From Salegentibacter sp. Hel_I_6 (GTDB lineage: Bacteria > Bacteroidota > Bacteroidia > Flavobacteriales > Flavobacteriaceae): a DNA stretch of 64,000 nucleotides. The number at the start of each line of letters is the position of its first letter. The stretch's first letter is position 1. Position numbers and translations under genes: made by a program. Positions 26,082-36,070 of the stretch are shown here, piece after piece. The notes under the pieces are model-generated. The model was not told the DNA's origin and did not search any database. It saw nothing but the letters and a program-made list of their open reading frames with translations. The stretch lies in NCBI RefSeq assembly GCF_000745315.1, contig NZ_JQNQ01000001.1:2976001-3040000 (forward strand), read 5' to 3'.

Positions 26082-27125
26082 ATGAAAAAAACGCTTATTG
26101 GGCTTTTAGCTTTAACTCTAATGTTCTCTTGTAAAAATGCTGAGGATAAAAATGAAAATGCTGAGAATGAAAAGCAGGAATTAAATGTCTATACCCATAG
26201 ACACTATGAATCTGATCAGGATTTGTTTAAGCAATTTGAAGAGGAAACCGGAATAAAGGTAAATGTGATAAATGCCAGTGCAGATGAGCTTATTCAAAAG
26301 ATGCGCATGGAAGGTGAGCAATCTCCGGCAGATGTTTTAATTACTGTAGATGCAGGTAGGTTGGAAAGAGCAAAAAGCAGTGATCTTTTACAGGCAGTTT
26401 CATCAGATATTTTGGAAGAAACCATTCCTTCACACCTTAAAGATGCCGATAATTACTGGTTCGGACTTACTAAAAGAGCCAGGGTTATTGCTTATGCGAA
26501 AGACCGGGTAGATGAAAATGAATTATCTACTTATGAAGATCTGGCTTCAGATAAATGGAACGATAAATTATTGATTCGTTCTTCAGGAAACATCTACAAT
26601 CAATCTTTAATGGCATCTATAATTGTTCATAATGGTGAAGAAGAAGCTAAAAAATGGGCTGAGGCCGTAGTTGAAAATATGGCTCGCGCTCCAAAAGGAA
26701 ATGATCGTGACCAGGTAAAAGCCGTGGTTGCCGGAGAAGGTGATCTTGCCGTGGTGAATACATATTATATAGGTAAACTTCTAAACTCTGAAGATCCTGA
26801 AGAAGTGAAGGCAGGAGAAAGTATTGAACTTTTCTTTCCAAACCAGGAGGGTCGTGGTACCCATATAAATGTTAGTGGTGCCGGAGTTGCAAAACACGCT
26901 CCCAATAAAGAAAACGCGGTTAAGTTTATTGAATTTCTAATTTCTGAGGAAGCCCAAAAAATATTCGCGCATTCTAATTATGAATATCCGGTGAACGAAG
27001 ATGTAGCTCCTGCAACTTTACTCCAGGAGTGGGGAGAATTTAAAGAAGACACCCTTAATTTATCTACACTGGGAGAAAATAATAAAAAAGCAGTAATGCT
27101 ATTTGATGAAGCAGGCTGGAAGTAG
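26082..27125 (+). CDS. fbpA: Iron(III) ABC transporter, substrate-binding lipoprotein
   Basis: 347 residues from ATG at 26082 (MKKTLIGLLALTLMFSCKNAEDK), a lipoprotein signal with Cys17; an acidic Asn/Glu linker tethers the binding domain. ELNVYTHRHYESDQDLFKQFEEETGIKVNVINASADELIQKM is the N-lobe of class-F/FutA-type ferric binding proteins, TVDAGRLERA and VVNTYYIGKLLNS carry ligand tyrosines (a YY pair as in FbpA). It captures ferric iron in the periplasm and hands it to FbpB. First gene of a three-gene unit with very tight spacing. Confidence 0.92.
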   Translation: MKKTLIGLLALTLMFSCKNAEDKNENAENEKQELNVYTHRHYESDQDLFKQFEEETGIKVNVINASADELIQKMRMEGEQSPADVLITVDAGRLERAKSSDLLQAVSSDILEETIPSHLKDADNYWFGLTKRARVIAYAKDRVDENELSTYEDLASDKWNDKLLIRSSGNIYNQSLMASIIVHNGEEEAKKWAEAVVENMARAPKGNDRDQVKAVVAGEGDLAVVNTYYIGKLLNSEDPEEVKAGESIELFFPNQEGRGTHINVSGAGVAKHAPNKENAVKFIEFLISEEAQKIFAHSNYEYPVNEDVAPATLLQEWGEFKEDTLNLSTLGENNKKAVMLFDEAGWK

Positions 27126-28767
27126 TGATATATTTTCGATAAAATCAAGGTTAAGGCGACTTAAAAGAGATACAAATCGATGGTCAATATTTACATTGGC
27201 CATCGTTCTTTTTATTGCCTTACCGGTCATTGCTATTGCCTTAAAATTACTGGAAGGTCCGGGGGAAACCTGGCAGCATCTGGTGAATAACCTCCTGGTA
27301 GATTATATTGGGAATTCGTTCTTTTTGATTTTTGCCTGTAGTGTACTGGTACTTATCCTGGGCGTGGGTAGTGCCTGGCTGGTAGCCCGATTTGAATTTC
27401 CGCTTAGAAAGCAGCTGGAATGGTTGTTAATTTTACCGCTCGCTATTCCCTCTTATATTGTTGCATACGCCTACGCAGGGGTTTTTGATTACGGCGGTAG
27501 CCTCGAGCTTATCTTAAGAGGATTAAACCTCGAATTTATTCGTATAGATATCATGAATAAATTCGGATTGGCCTTTGTACTTAGTATTTCCCTTTTTCCT
27601 TATGTGTATGTGAGTTCTCGTGCATTCTTTTTAAATCAAGCCGGGAATTTACTGGAAGCTTCCACAATGCTTGGTGTTGGGGAGTTCAAATCTTTTTTTA
27701 GGTTGATGCTGCCTTTGGCCAGGCCGGCAATTATCGCCGGACTTATCCTGGTTTTAATGGAAGTTTTAAACGATTATGGTGCTGCTCAGTATTTTGGAGT
27801 CAATACTTTTACCACCGGAATTTTCAGGGCCTGGTTCTCCTTAGAAGAGCCGGAAACCGCAGTTTACCTTTCTGCATTGCTTATTTTTATTGTTTTTGCA
27901 CTTATTTTATTCGAAAAATGGCAAAGGAAACACATACAGGTTACGGGAAATAAAGCCTCCGGCCGTACCCATAGAAAATTGGGAACAAAACCCATGCAAT
28001 GGCTAAAGTTTATCCTGGTTTTAATTCCTGTAATGTTAGGGTTTTTTATCCCGGTAGGGCAATTGATGTACTGGGCTTTTTTAACGGCAGAAAAAGTATT
28101 CGATTTCGATTTTATTCTTCTTTCGTTACAAAGTTTTGGGATTGCTTTAGTTACTTCGATGGTAACCGTGCTTTTTGCAACTTTACTTATATATTTTGCG
28201 AAGTGGAGCAGTATAAATGGTATTAAAAGTATATCCAGGTTAGGGATTTTAGGTTACGCCATTCCCGGCGCGGTTGTGGCGATTGGAATTATGATTCCTA
28301 CCCTGGCTTTTGATAAGTGGTTTATTAACACAATGGATTCGGTCTTTGGTGTAAAAACCGGTTTTTTATTTAACGGAACGCTGGTGGCATTGGTTTATGC
28401 ATATTGCGTTAGGTTTTTAGCGGTAGCTTACAACCCTATAGAATCTACAGCTTTAAAAGTAAGTAATAGCATTCCAGATTCTTCTAAAATGCTGGGTGTG
28501 GGAAATTTTAAAACCTTCTTTAAAATAGAATTTCCGCTTATTAAAACAGGAATTTTAAGCGCAGTAATCCTTGTGTTTATAGATGTTTTAAAGGAATTAC
28601 CATTAACCTTAATATTAAAGCCATTTCATATTAATACGCTTGCTGTGAAAGCTTTTGAGTATGCGAGTGACGAAATGGTTATGGAGGCCGCAATTCCTTC
28701 ATTATTTATTATCTTCACGGCTACCATTCCCGTGATATTTTTGAACAGGTTATTGATAAAAGAATAA
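27106..28767 (+). CDS. fbpB: Iron(III) ABC transporter permease, fused double domain
   Basis: 553 residues with about 12 membrane helices forming two MetI-like halves. EAA loops are visible in each: EASTMLGVGEFKSFFRLMLPLARPAIIAGL and DSSKMLGVGNFKTFFKIEFPLIKTGILSA. The duplicated permease is typical of FbpB-type iron transporters. It overlaps the end of fbpA by 20 bases (start ATG at 27106; a TTG one codon earlier is also possible), which suggests translational coupling. fbpC begins two bases after its stop. Confidence 0.93.
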   Translation: MKQAGSSDIFSIKSRLRRLKRDTNRWSIFTLAIVLFIALPVIAIALKLLEGPGETWQHLVNNLLVDYIGNSFFLIFACSVLVLILGVGSAWLVARFEFPLRKQLEWLLILPLAIPSYIVAYAYAGVFDYGGSLELILRGLNLEFIRIDIMNKFGLAFVLSISLFPYVYVSSRAFFLNQAGNLLEASTMLGVGEFKSFFRLMLPLARPAIIAGLILVLMEVLNDYGAAQYFGVNTFTTGIFRAWFSLEEPETAVYLSALLIFIVFALILFEKWQRKHIQVTGNKASGRTHRKLGTKPMQWLKFILVLIPVMLGFFIPVGQLMYWAFLTAEKVFDFDFILLSLQSFGIALVTSMVTVLFATLLIYFAKWSSINGIKSISRLGILGYAIPGAVVAIGIMIPTLAFDKWFINTMDSVFGVKTGFLFNGTLVALVYAYCVRFLAVAYNPIESTALKVSNSIPDSSKMLGVGNFKTFFKIEFPLIKTGILSAVILVFIDVLKELPLTLILKPFHINTLAVKAFEYASDEMVMEAAIPSLFIIFTATIPVIFLNRLLIKE

Positions 28768-28768
28768 G

Positions 28769-29755
28769 ATGCTAAGCATAAATTCCATTTCTAAAAGCTT
28801 CGATAAAGGCAAAACTTTTGCTCTTAAAGAAGTCTCATTTAAGCTAAAAGAAGGAGATGTATGTGCTATAGTGGGCGAAAGCGGAAGTGGAAAAACAACG
28901 CTGGTTAGGCTCATTGCCGGTTTGGAACGACCCGATCACGGGAGTATTATTCTCAATAATAAAGAGCTTTCTTCAGTAAAAAAGCTTGTTCCGCCCGAAA
29001 AGCGTAAAATAGGGCTGGTATTCCAGGAATACGCCTTGTTTCCCCATTTCGATCTTCTTAAAAATGTGAGCTACGGAATTTCAAAACTTAAAAATAAAAA
29101 AGAACGTGCATTGGAAATGCTGGAGCTGGTAGGACTTAGCGGACTTGAAAAACGCTATCCGCATCAACTTTCTGGTGGGCAGCAGCAACGCGTGGCCCTG
29201 GCCAGGGCATTGGCACCAAATCCATCTTTGTTGATCTTAGACGAGCCTTTTAGTAACCTGGATGCTATGCTTAGAATGCAATTGCGTAGTCAGGTTTTTG
29301 AGATTATAAAGAAAACCGGTGTTACGGCAATCTTTGTAACCCATGATACGCAGGACGCACTTTCTGTGGCCGATGAAATCCTTATCCTTCAGCATGGGAA
29401 AGTAATTCAAAAAGACCAGGCTTCAAATTTGTACATCAAACCTAATTCGGTTTACGTGGCTTCACTTTTTGGAAATACCATTCAGCTGAATAAAGAGCTG
29501 CAAACAGCTTTTAATTGCCCATTAAATCCTAATTGTAATCACGCAATTCGTAACGAAAACCTTAGTATTAACGAGGAATGTGAGTATATAACTCACGCCC
29601 GGGTTTTGAAAAAAACCTTTTTAGGTAACGCTACACAATTACTGCTGAAACTTGATAACGGTCAAAAAATTTCAGTAGTCACAAAAGATACTAATGTGGC
29701 AGATCTAATAAAAATTGGATTCAATTCTACCGATGTCCTGGAATTCGCCGGATAA
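28769..29755 (+). CDS. fbpC: Iron(III) ABC transporter ATP-binding subunit
   Basis: 328 residues. Walker A GESGSGKTT, Q-loop VFQEYALFPHFDLLKNV, signature LSGGQQQRVALARALAP, Walker B LLILDEPFSNLD and H-loop FVTHDTQDAL are intact. A C-terminal extension of about 100 residues with CPLNPNCNHAIRNENLSI resembles the regulatory OB-like domain of CysA/FbpC ATPases, and its Cys residues may respond to metal. It drives ferric iron uptake with FbpB. Confidence 0.93.
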   Translation: MLSINSISKSFDKGKTFALKEVSFKLKEGDVCAIVGESGSGKTTLVRLIAGLERPDHGSIILNNKELSSVKKLVPPEKRKIGLVFQEYALFPHFDLLKNVSYGISKLKNKKERALEMLELVGLSGLEKRYPHQLSGGQQQRVALARALAPNPSLLILDEPFSNLDAMLRMQLRSQVFEIIKKTGVTAIFVTHDTQDALSVADEILILQHGKVIQKDQASNLYIKPNSVYVASLFGNTIQLNKELQTAFNCPLNPNCNHAIRNENLSINEECEYITHARVLKKTFLGNATQLLLKLDNGQKISVVTKDTNVADLIKIGFNSTDVLEFAG

Positions 29756-29780
29756 GTCTTCCCAAGTAATTTTCTGATAA

Positions 29781-31322
<1,542 letters not shown>

Positions 31323-31342
31323 ATCTATTGCCTTATAAATAT

Positions 31343-31384
31343 AAAAAGCCCTCTCAAATTTTATAATCTGAGAGGGCTTTTTTT
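31343..31384. terminator. Intrinsic terminator after guaB
   Basis: Stem AAAAAGCCCTCTCA / TGAGAGGGCTTTTTTT with a 12-base loop. It lies 20 bases after the guaB stop. Confidence 0.92.
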
Positions 31385-31388
31385 AATA

Positions 31389-31459
31389 CCTCATCCTTAA
31401 CTTGTTTCAGGATCTAACTCCCTAGTGCTTGAGAAGCTGAAACAAGTTTAGCTTGACGA
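31389..31459. repeat. Dispersed palindromic element, copy C
   Basis: Left part CCTTAACTTGTTTCAGGATC, right part GCTGAAACAAGTTTAGCTTG followed by ACGA. It lies directly after the guaB terminator and before the ompH stop codon. The two arms belong to the two variant forms seen in other copies (CAGGAT and CAGCTT). Confidence 0.85.
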
Positions 31460-31486
31460 AAGATTTTCAGGGCTTAAAATATTAGC

Positions 31487-32017
31487 TTATTCTTGCTCGG
31501 CTTCAGTCTGGGCGGTAGGTTCAATTCCCAATTTTTTCAATACTTTATCTGTAATATCGTATTCTTCTGCTGAAAAGGCGAGGCTATTTCCACCTGCATG
31601 AAGAATTTGAGTAAAACCTTCTTCCTGAATTACAGAACGCATTGCGGCATCAATCTTTTTATAAAGCGGATCGGTGAGTTCGTTTCTTCGCATTTGCATC
31701 ATTACCTGGGCCCTTTGTCTAAATTGTTTGATTTGGTTCTCCAATTCAATTATTTCAGATTCACTTTCCTGCCGGGCTTCTTCTGCAAGAGTTTCAGCAT
31801 TAGACTGATAGCTTTTTACCAGAGTATCATATTGTTTTACATTTGCCTGAAAATCCTGTTGAAGTTCCTGGTCGTAGGTTTTTAATCCAGAATTTACTTC
31901 TTCCATTTCCGGCATTTGTGAAATGATAAAGTCAGTATCTATGGTTCCTACTTTGGTTTGTGCGTTTAGAACAACGCTAAAGCATAAAAAGACAATTAAT
32001 AAACTGCTTCGTATCAT
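31487..32017 (-). CDS. OmpH/Skp-family periplasmic chaperone
   Basis: 176 residues with signal peptide MIRSSLLIVFLCFSVVLNAQT. The mature part opens KVGTIDTDFIISQMPEMEEV, the Skp/OmpH start, followed by a long coiled coil (about residues 45-125) rich in Gln, Glu and Lys that forms the jellyfish tentacles, and a closing strand-helix segment FTQILHAGGNSLAF. It escorts unfolded outer-membrane proteins through the periplasm. Divergent from two periplasmic PPIase genes with a related role. Confidence 0.9.
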   Translation of the reverse strand: MIRSSLLIVFLCFSVVLNAQTKVGTIDTDFIISQMPEMEEVNSGLKTYDQELQQDFQANVKQYDTLVKSYQSNAETLAEEARQESESEIIELENQIKQFRQRAQVMMQMRRNELTDPLYKKIDAAMRSVIQEEGFTQILHAGGNSLAFSAEEYDITDKVLKKLGIEPTAQTEAEQE

Positions 32018-32034
32018 AATAATATTGTTTTTGG

Positions 32035-32042
32035 CAAATATA
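32035..32042 (-). promoter_or_regulatory. -7 promoter element of the ompH/skp gene
   Basis: TATATTTG on the minus strand, followed by CC, 17 bases before the start codon. No clear -33 element. Confidence 0.55.
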
Positions 32043-32149
32043 ATCGCAGCTTTTAATTTTTCATATTAATTCTCTTAAAACTATTTTAATGATAGGAAAT
32101 AATTTTAAAAATATTATTTTTTATATCCTGTAATCGATTAAGTATAAGC

Positions 32150-32179
32150 TTGTAGAACCTAAAGGAATTCTTATTTTTG
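32150..32179 (+). promoter_or_regulatory. Two-part promoter of the PPIase/SurA unit
   Basis: TTG (32150-32152), a 19-base spacer and TATTTTTG (32172-32179), an exact match to the Bacteroidota consensus. It excludes the in-frame TTG at 32177 as start of the downstream gene. Confidence 0.75.
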
Positions 32180-32245
32180 CTCACTCGCAAATTACAGGTT
32201 GTTAGTTATTTGAAAATGGTATGTAAATTGCTAGTCTCAATAATG

Positions 32246-33112
32246 ATGAGTTTGAAGAAATTACCTGTTTTAGTCGTTTTTTTTCTGTCCGGTTTTATAT
32301 TGGCAGGTTGTTCCTATTTTGAAAGCGAAGACAATCGTAAAGTTCTGGTAAGGGTGAATGATTCTTATTTGTACGAAGAAGATATTAATGCACTTATAAA
32401 CGAGAATACTTCTAAAGAAGATAGCGCGGTAATTGTTTCTAATTATATAACCCGTTGGGCCACGCAGAAACTGCTTATAGACAGAGCGCAACTAAATCTT
32501 CCTGAAAGTCAACAAAGAGAATTCAGGGATCTTATTGAGAATTATAAGAATGAACTATTTACCAGTGCTTATAAAGACGCCGTAGTTAGTAGAAAGTTGG
32601 ATAGCTCTTTAAGTTTGGAAGAAAAAACCGCTTATTTTGAAGAAAACAAGGGGAATTTTAAACTAACAGAAGATCTATTGAAGCTAAGATATGTGAATCT
32701 TGAAGAGAATAATACCAATAGAGATGAAATAAAATCCTATTTAATTCGCTTTAATGATGAGGATAGGCAGAAGCTGGATAAGCTTTCGCTTCAGTTTAAG
32801 AATTATTCTTTAAACGATTCGGTTTGGGTGAAAATAAAAACGGTTTACGACAAAATTCCTACATTATCATCTAATCATAGGGATAAACTTTTAAACAAAT
32901 CTAATTTTCTTCAGGTAGAAGATTCATTAGGTGTATATTTGATTTATATAAATGACGTTTTAGAGCGAGGGCAGGATGCTCCTTATGAGTATGCAGAGCC
33001 TACAATAGAAAAGATTTTGCTTAATAAGCGAAAGCTTAATTTAATAAAAGAACTGGAAAAAGATATTACTAAAGATGCAATTAAAAATGAACATTTTGAA
33101 ATCTATAATTAA
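32246..33112 (+). CDS. SurA/PrsA-like lipoprotein, divergent PPIase family
   Basis: 288 residues from ATG at 32246 (MSLKKLPVLVVFFLSGFILAGCSYF), a clear lipoprotein signal with Cys22. Starts at 32243 and 32216 are possible, but the signal fits best here. RKVLVRVNDSYLYEEDINALI resembles the N-terminal SurA-type helix pair, and the C-terminal half has no well conserved parvulin active site, so it may be a chaperone without isomerase activity. The stop overlaps the start of the next gene, a true parvulin protein, so the pair is co-translated. Function in outer-membrane protein folding is inferred. Confidence 0.75.
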   Translation: MSLKKLPVLVVFFLSGFILAGCSYFESEDNRKVLVRVNDSYLYEEDINALINENTSKEDSAVIVSNYITRWATQKLLIDRAQLNLPESQQREFRDLIENYKNELFTSAYKDAVVSRKLDSSLSLEEKTAYFEENKGNFKLTEDLLKLRYVNLEENNTNRDEIKSYLIRFNDEDRQKLDKLSLQFKNYSLNDSVWVKIKTVYDKIPTLSSNHRDKLLNKSNFLQVEDSLGVYLIYINDVLERGQDAPYEYAEPTIEKILLNKRKLNLIKELEKDITKDAIKNEHFEIYN

Positions 33113-34532
33113 AACAATCGGCTTTGTTTTGGCCGTTTTATTTGGGATTACCGGTTATTCACAAGATGTGATTGTTACCGACAGTACTTCCATACAACCA
33201 GAAGACGAAATCGCGCAAAATACAGTGGTTGAAGAAAATACTTCAGAACGCAGAAAAGTAGATGGGATTGCGGCTGTTATTGGGGATTATATAATCCTTG
33301 ACAGCGATGTTGATATGATGTATAAGGATATGCAAAGCCAGGGAATGTCTACTGCCGATGTTACCGATTGCCAACTTGCAGGTTCTCTTATGGAAAACAA
33401 ACTATATGCTCACCACGCTATTCAGGATAGTATTATTGTGATGGATGCTGAGGTTAATAATTATATAGATCAGCAAATTTCTGAAATGGTTCGCCAGGTA
33501 GGTTCTATAGAGAAAGTTCTTGAATTTTATAATAAAGAAAATGAAGCTGAATTTAGAAGTGAATTATTCAACTTAAATAAAGAGCGCCAATTGGCCAGCC
33601 GTATGCAACAGCAAATTGTTGAAATGGTAGAAATAACTCCTGAAGAAGTACGGGCTTATTACGAAAGTATTTCTGAAGATGAACTTCCGGTTTTTGGAGA
33701 AGAAGTAGAACTTTCTCAAATTATAGTAGAGCCTGAAATTCCTGAAAGTGAAAAGCAGAAAGTGATTGATCGTCTAAACGATTTTAGAGCCGATGTTTTA
33801 GATAATGATGCCAGTTTTGCTACAAAAGCTGTGCTATATTCTCAGGATCCAGGAAGTGCAAAAGATGGTGGTAGAATTTCGCTATCAAGGAAAGACAATT
33901 TTGTAAAGGAATTTAAAGATGTGGCCTTTGCGCTGCAGGAAGGCGAAGTTAGTGAACCTTTTGAAACTGAATTTGGATACCATATTATACAGGTAGAGCG
34001 TATTAGAGGACAAAATGTAGATTTAAGACATATATTGCTTATTCCAGATGTTACCAATGCATCTGTAGAAGAGGCCAAAGCAAAAATTGACAGCATTCGA
34101 AAGAGAGTCGATGAAGGCGTTTTAGATTTTGCAGAAGCTGCTCGTGAATTTTCTGATGAAGAAGAGACAAAATCTGATGGAGGTAAACTTATAAATCCAA
34201 GAACCGGTGATACTCGTTTTGAACTTTCTAAAATAGATCCTAAGCTTTACGATGATGTTGGTGATTTACAGGAAGGTGAACTTTCGTTGAGAATTCGCGA
34301 ACAGGATAGAACTGGGCGCCCTTTCTATAAACTTATTATGGTGAATAAAAGAATTACTGAGCATGAGGCAAATTATGCAACAGATTTTACGAAGATAAAA
34401 GAACTAGCCTTACGCGATAAGCAATTAGAAGTGATTGAAGAATGGCAAAAAGATAAAATTGGCGATACTTATATTAAAGTGAACGGAAGATTTAAGGACT
34501 GTGAGTATAGTAGTAACTGGTTAAAAAAATAG
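33087..34532 (+). CDS. Periplasmic SurA-like parvulin peptidyl-prolyl isomerase
   Basis: 481 residues from ATG at 33087 (MNILKSIIKTIGFVLAVLFGITGYSQD), with a signal peptide; ATG at 33075 would add four residues. The SurA N-terminal chaperone domain (DGIAAVIGDYIILDSDVD) is followed by two parvulin domains: ELSQIIVEPE..SKDGG-like SQDPGSAKDGGRISLSRKD and ..LRHILLIPDVTNAS..FSDEEETKSDGGKLINP. It folds outer-membrane proteins. It overlaps the preceding lipoprotein gene by 26 bases. Confidence 0.93.
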   Translation: MNILKSIIKTIGFVLAVLFGITGYSQDVIVTDSTSIQPEDEIAQNTVVEENTSERRKVDGIAAVIGDYIILDSDVDMMYKDMQSQGMSTADVTDCQLAGSLMENKLYAHHAIQDSIIVMDAEVNNYIDQQISEMVRQVGSIEKVLEFYNKENEAEFRSELFNLNKERQLASRMQQQIVEMVEITPEEVRAYYESISEDELPVFGEEVELSQIIVEPEIPESEKQKVIDRLNDFRADVLDNDASFATKAVLYSQDPGSAKDGGRISLSRKDNFVKEFKDVAFALQEGEVSEPFETEFGYHIIQVERIRGQNVDLRHILLIPDVTNASVEEAKAKIDSIRKRVDEGVLDFAEAAREFSDEEETKSDGGKLINPRTGDTRFELSKIDPKLYDDVGDLQEGELSLRIREQDRTGRPFYKLIMVNKRITEHEANYATDFTKIKELALRDKQLEVIEEWQKDKIGDTYIKVNGRFKDCEYSSNWLKK

Positions 34533-34542
34533 TTCTTTATCA

Positions 34543-35496
34543 ATGTCAGACGTTGCTCTTGTAGAAAAACTGGTAGTTAAACATCAGGATTTAAAAAAGG
34601 AAATTGCCAAAGTAATTGTAGGGCAGGATGTGGTTGTAGACCAAATCCTGCTTTCTGTTTTTTCAGGAGGGCATTCATTGCTTGTTGGAGTTCCCGGTTT
34701 GGCGAAAACGCTAATGGTAAATACCATTTCGCAAGCCCTGGGTCTCGATTTTAAAAGAATACAATTTACGCCAGATCTTATGCCCAGTGATATTCTTGGT
34801 GCCGAAATTCTGGATGAGAATAGAACATTCAAATTTATTAAAGGACCCGTATTTTCAAATATAGTTCTTGCCGATGAAATTAACCGAACGCCACCTAAAA
34901 CCCAGGCAGCTCTTTTAGAAGCTATGCAGGAGCGATCTGTAACTGTAGCCGGTCATAACTATAAATTGGCAAATCCTTATTTTGTTTTGGCTACTCAAAA
35001 CCCAATCGAGCAGGAAGGAACCTATCCTTTGCCTGAAGCCCAGTTAGATAGATTTATGTTTTCTATTTTGTTGGAATATCCAAGTTTTCAGGAAGAAGTA
35101 GACGTGGTAAAAAACACAACTTCAGATAAGTCACAACAAATAAATGCGCTGTTTTCTGCAGAAGAAATAGTGGAAATTCAGCAGTTAATTAGAAGAATTC
35201 CTGTTGCCGATAATGTGGTTGAATACGCGGTTAGATTGGTTGGTAAAACCAGGCCAGATTCTGCTGAAGCGCCAGAATTTGTGAAGAACTATTTAGATTG
35301 GGGAGCAGGCCCAAGAGCTTCGCAAAACCTAATCCTTGCAGCCAAATCTCACGCCGCCGTAAACGGAAAATTCTCACCAGATATTGAAGACGTGCAAGCC
35401 GTTGCCATTGGCATTTTACGGCATAGAATTATTAAAAATTACAAAGCTGAAGCCGAAGGAATTTCCGAAGAAAAAATAATTCGTGACCTATTTTAA
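34543..35496 (+). CDS. MoxR-family AAA+ ATPase
   Basis: 317 residues. Walker A is GVPGLAKT (residues about 49-56), Walker B NIVLADEINR, sensor ATQNPIEQEGTYPLPEAQLDRFMF, all typical of MoxR. MoxR ATPases act as chaperones that assemble cofactor or metal-ion binding proteins, usually beside a DUF58 and VWA-domain protein; these partners are not in this window (downstream is a short membrane protein), so the partner is unknown. Ten bases follow the SurA-like gene stop. Confidence 0.92.
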   Translation: MSDVALVEKLVVKHQDLKKEIAKVIVGQDVVVDQILLSVFSGGHSLLVGVPGLAKTLMVNTISQALGLDFKRIQFTPDLMPSDILGAEILDENRTFKFIKGPVFSNIVLADEINRTPPKTQAALLEAMQERSVTVAGHNYKLANPYFVLATQNPIEQEGTYPLPEAQLDRFMFSILLEYPSFQEEVDVVKNTTSDKSQQINALFSAEEIVEIQQLIRRIPVADNVVEYAVRLVGKTRPDSAEAPEFVKNYLDWGAGPRASQNLILAAKSHAAVNGKFSPDIEDVQAVAIGILRHRIIKNYKAEAEGISEEKIIRDLF

Positions 35497-35813
35497 TGAT
35501 ACGTACCTTTATTAAATATAGGGTTTTAGTTAGTGTGATTTTCTATATTTTATGGGGAAGCGATTTTATTACAAATGTTTTTGGCTTAAGTGAAGAAATA
35601 AGCACTTTTTTAAACTGGACCGCAGTTGCGATTCTATTTGTTTTCTGGTTAATGATTCTGGTAGATATGGTTAAGCAGAAATTGAAAAACAAAGCCTTCT
35701 GGATTCTCTCTATGTTTTTTGTTCCATTTTTCGCACCAGTGGTGTATTTATTCAGAAGAAAGAATCTTTTGCACTTGCGAAATAATAAATTCACCAATTC
35801 AAAATTGCCTTGA
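35496..35813 (+). CDS. Small membrane protein with PLDc_N-like motif
   Basis: 105 residues. Its ATG shares one base with the MoxR stop (TAATG), so it is translationally coupled. About three hydrophobic segments (residues 10-25, 39-57, 66-87). The last, FWILSMFFVPFFAPVVYLFRR, is like the N-terminal PLDc_N motif found in small membrane proteins and cardiolipin synthases. Function unknown. Confidence 0.7.
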   Translation: MIRTFIKYRVLVSVIFYILWGSDFITNVFGLSEEISTFLNWTAVAILFVFWLMILVDMVKQKLKNKAFWILSMFFVPFFAPVVYLFRRKNLLHLRNNKFTNSKLP

Positions 35814-36030
35814 TTGCTGCTCCTTATCAAGAATGGGTTTAAATTCAGATTTCTTTCCATCTATACCTTGATTTTTTATCAATTCTGCTTTTTTAATTTA
35901 CGAAATTCATAATATTTCACCTTATTTTTATGTTTAGTTAATTTTAGACTACCATAAATTGAGAATTGCAAAATTATTTTCACTAAATTTTGATAATCAC
36001 TTCTTATTTTCAAAATCCACTCGAAATCCT

Positions 36031-36038
36031 TAAATTTG
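36031..36038 (+). promoter_or_regulatory. -7 promoter element of the aconitase gene
   Basis: TAAATTTG followed by C, 32 bases before the start codon. No clear -33 element. The rest of the 257-base gap before aconitase shows nothing I can identify. Confidence 0.55.
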
Positions 36039-36070
36039 CTAGACTTTTTTAGAACTAAATACACAATAAT

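Noticed and set aside
35813..36070. Hidden gene in the 257-base gap before aconitase
   Set aside because: Only short frames without features; a -7 element explains the region near the start codon.
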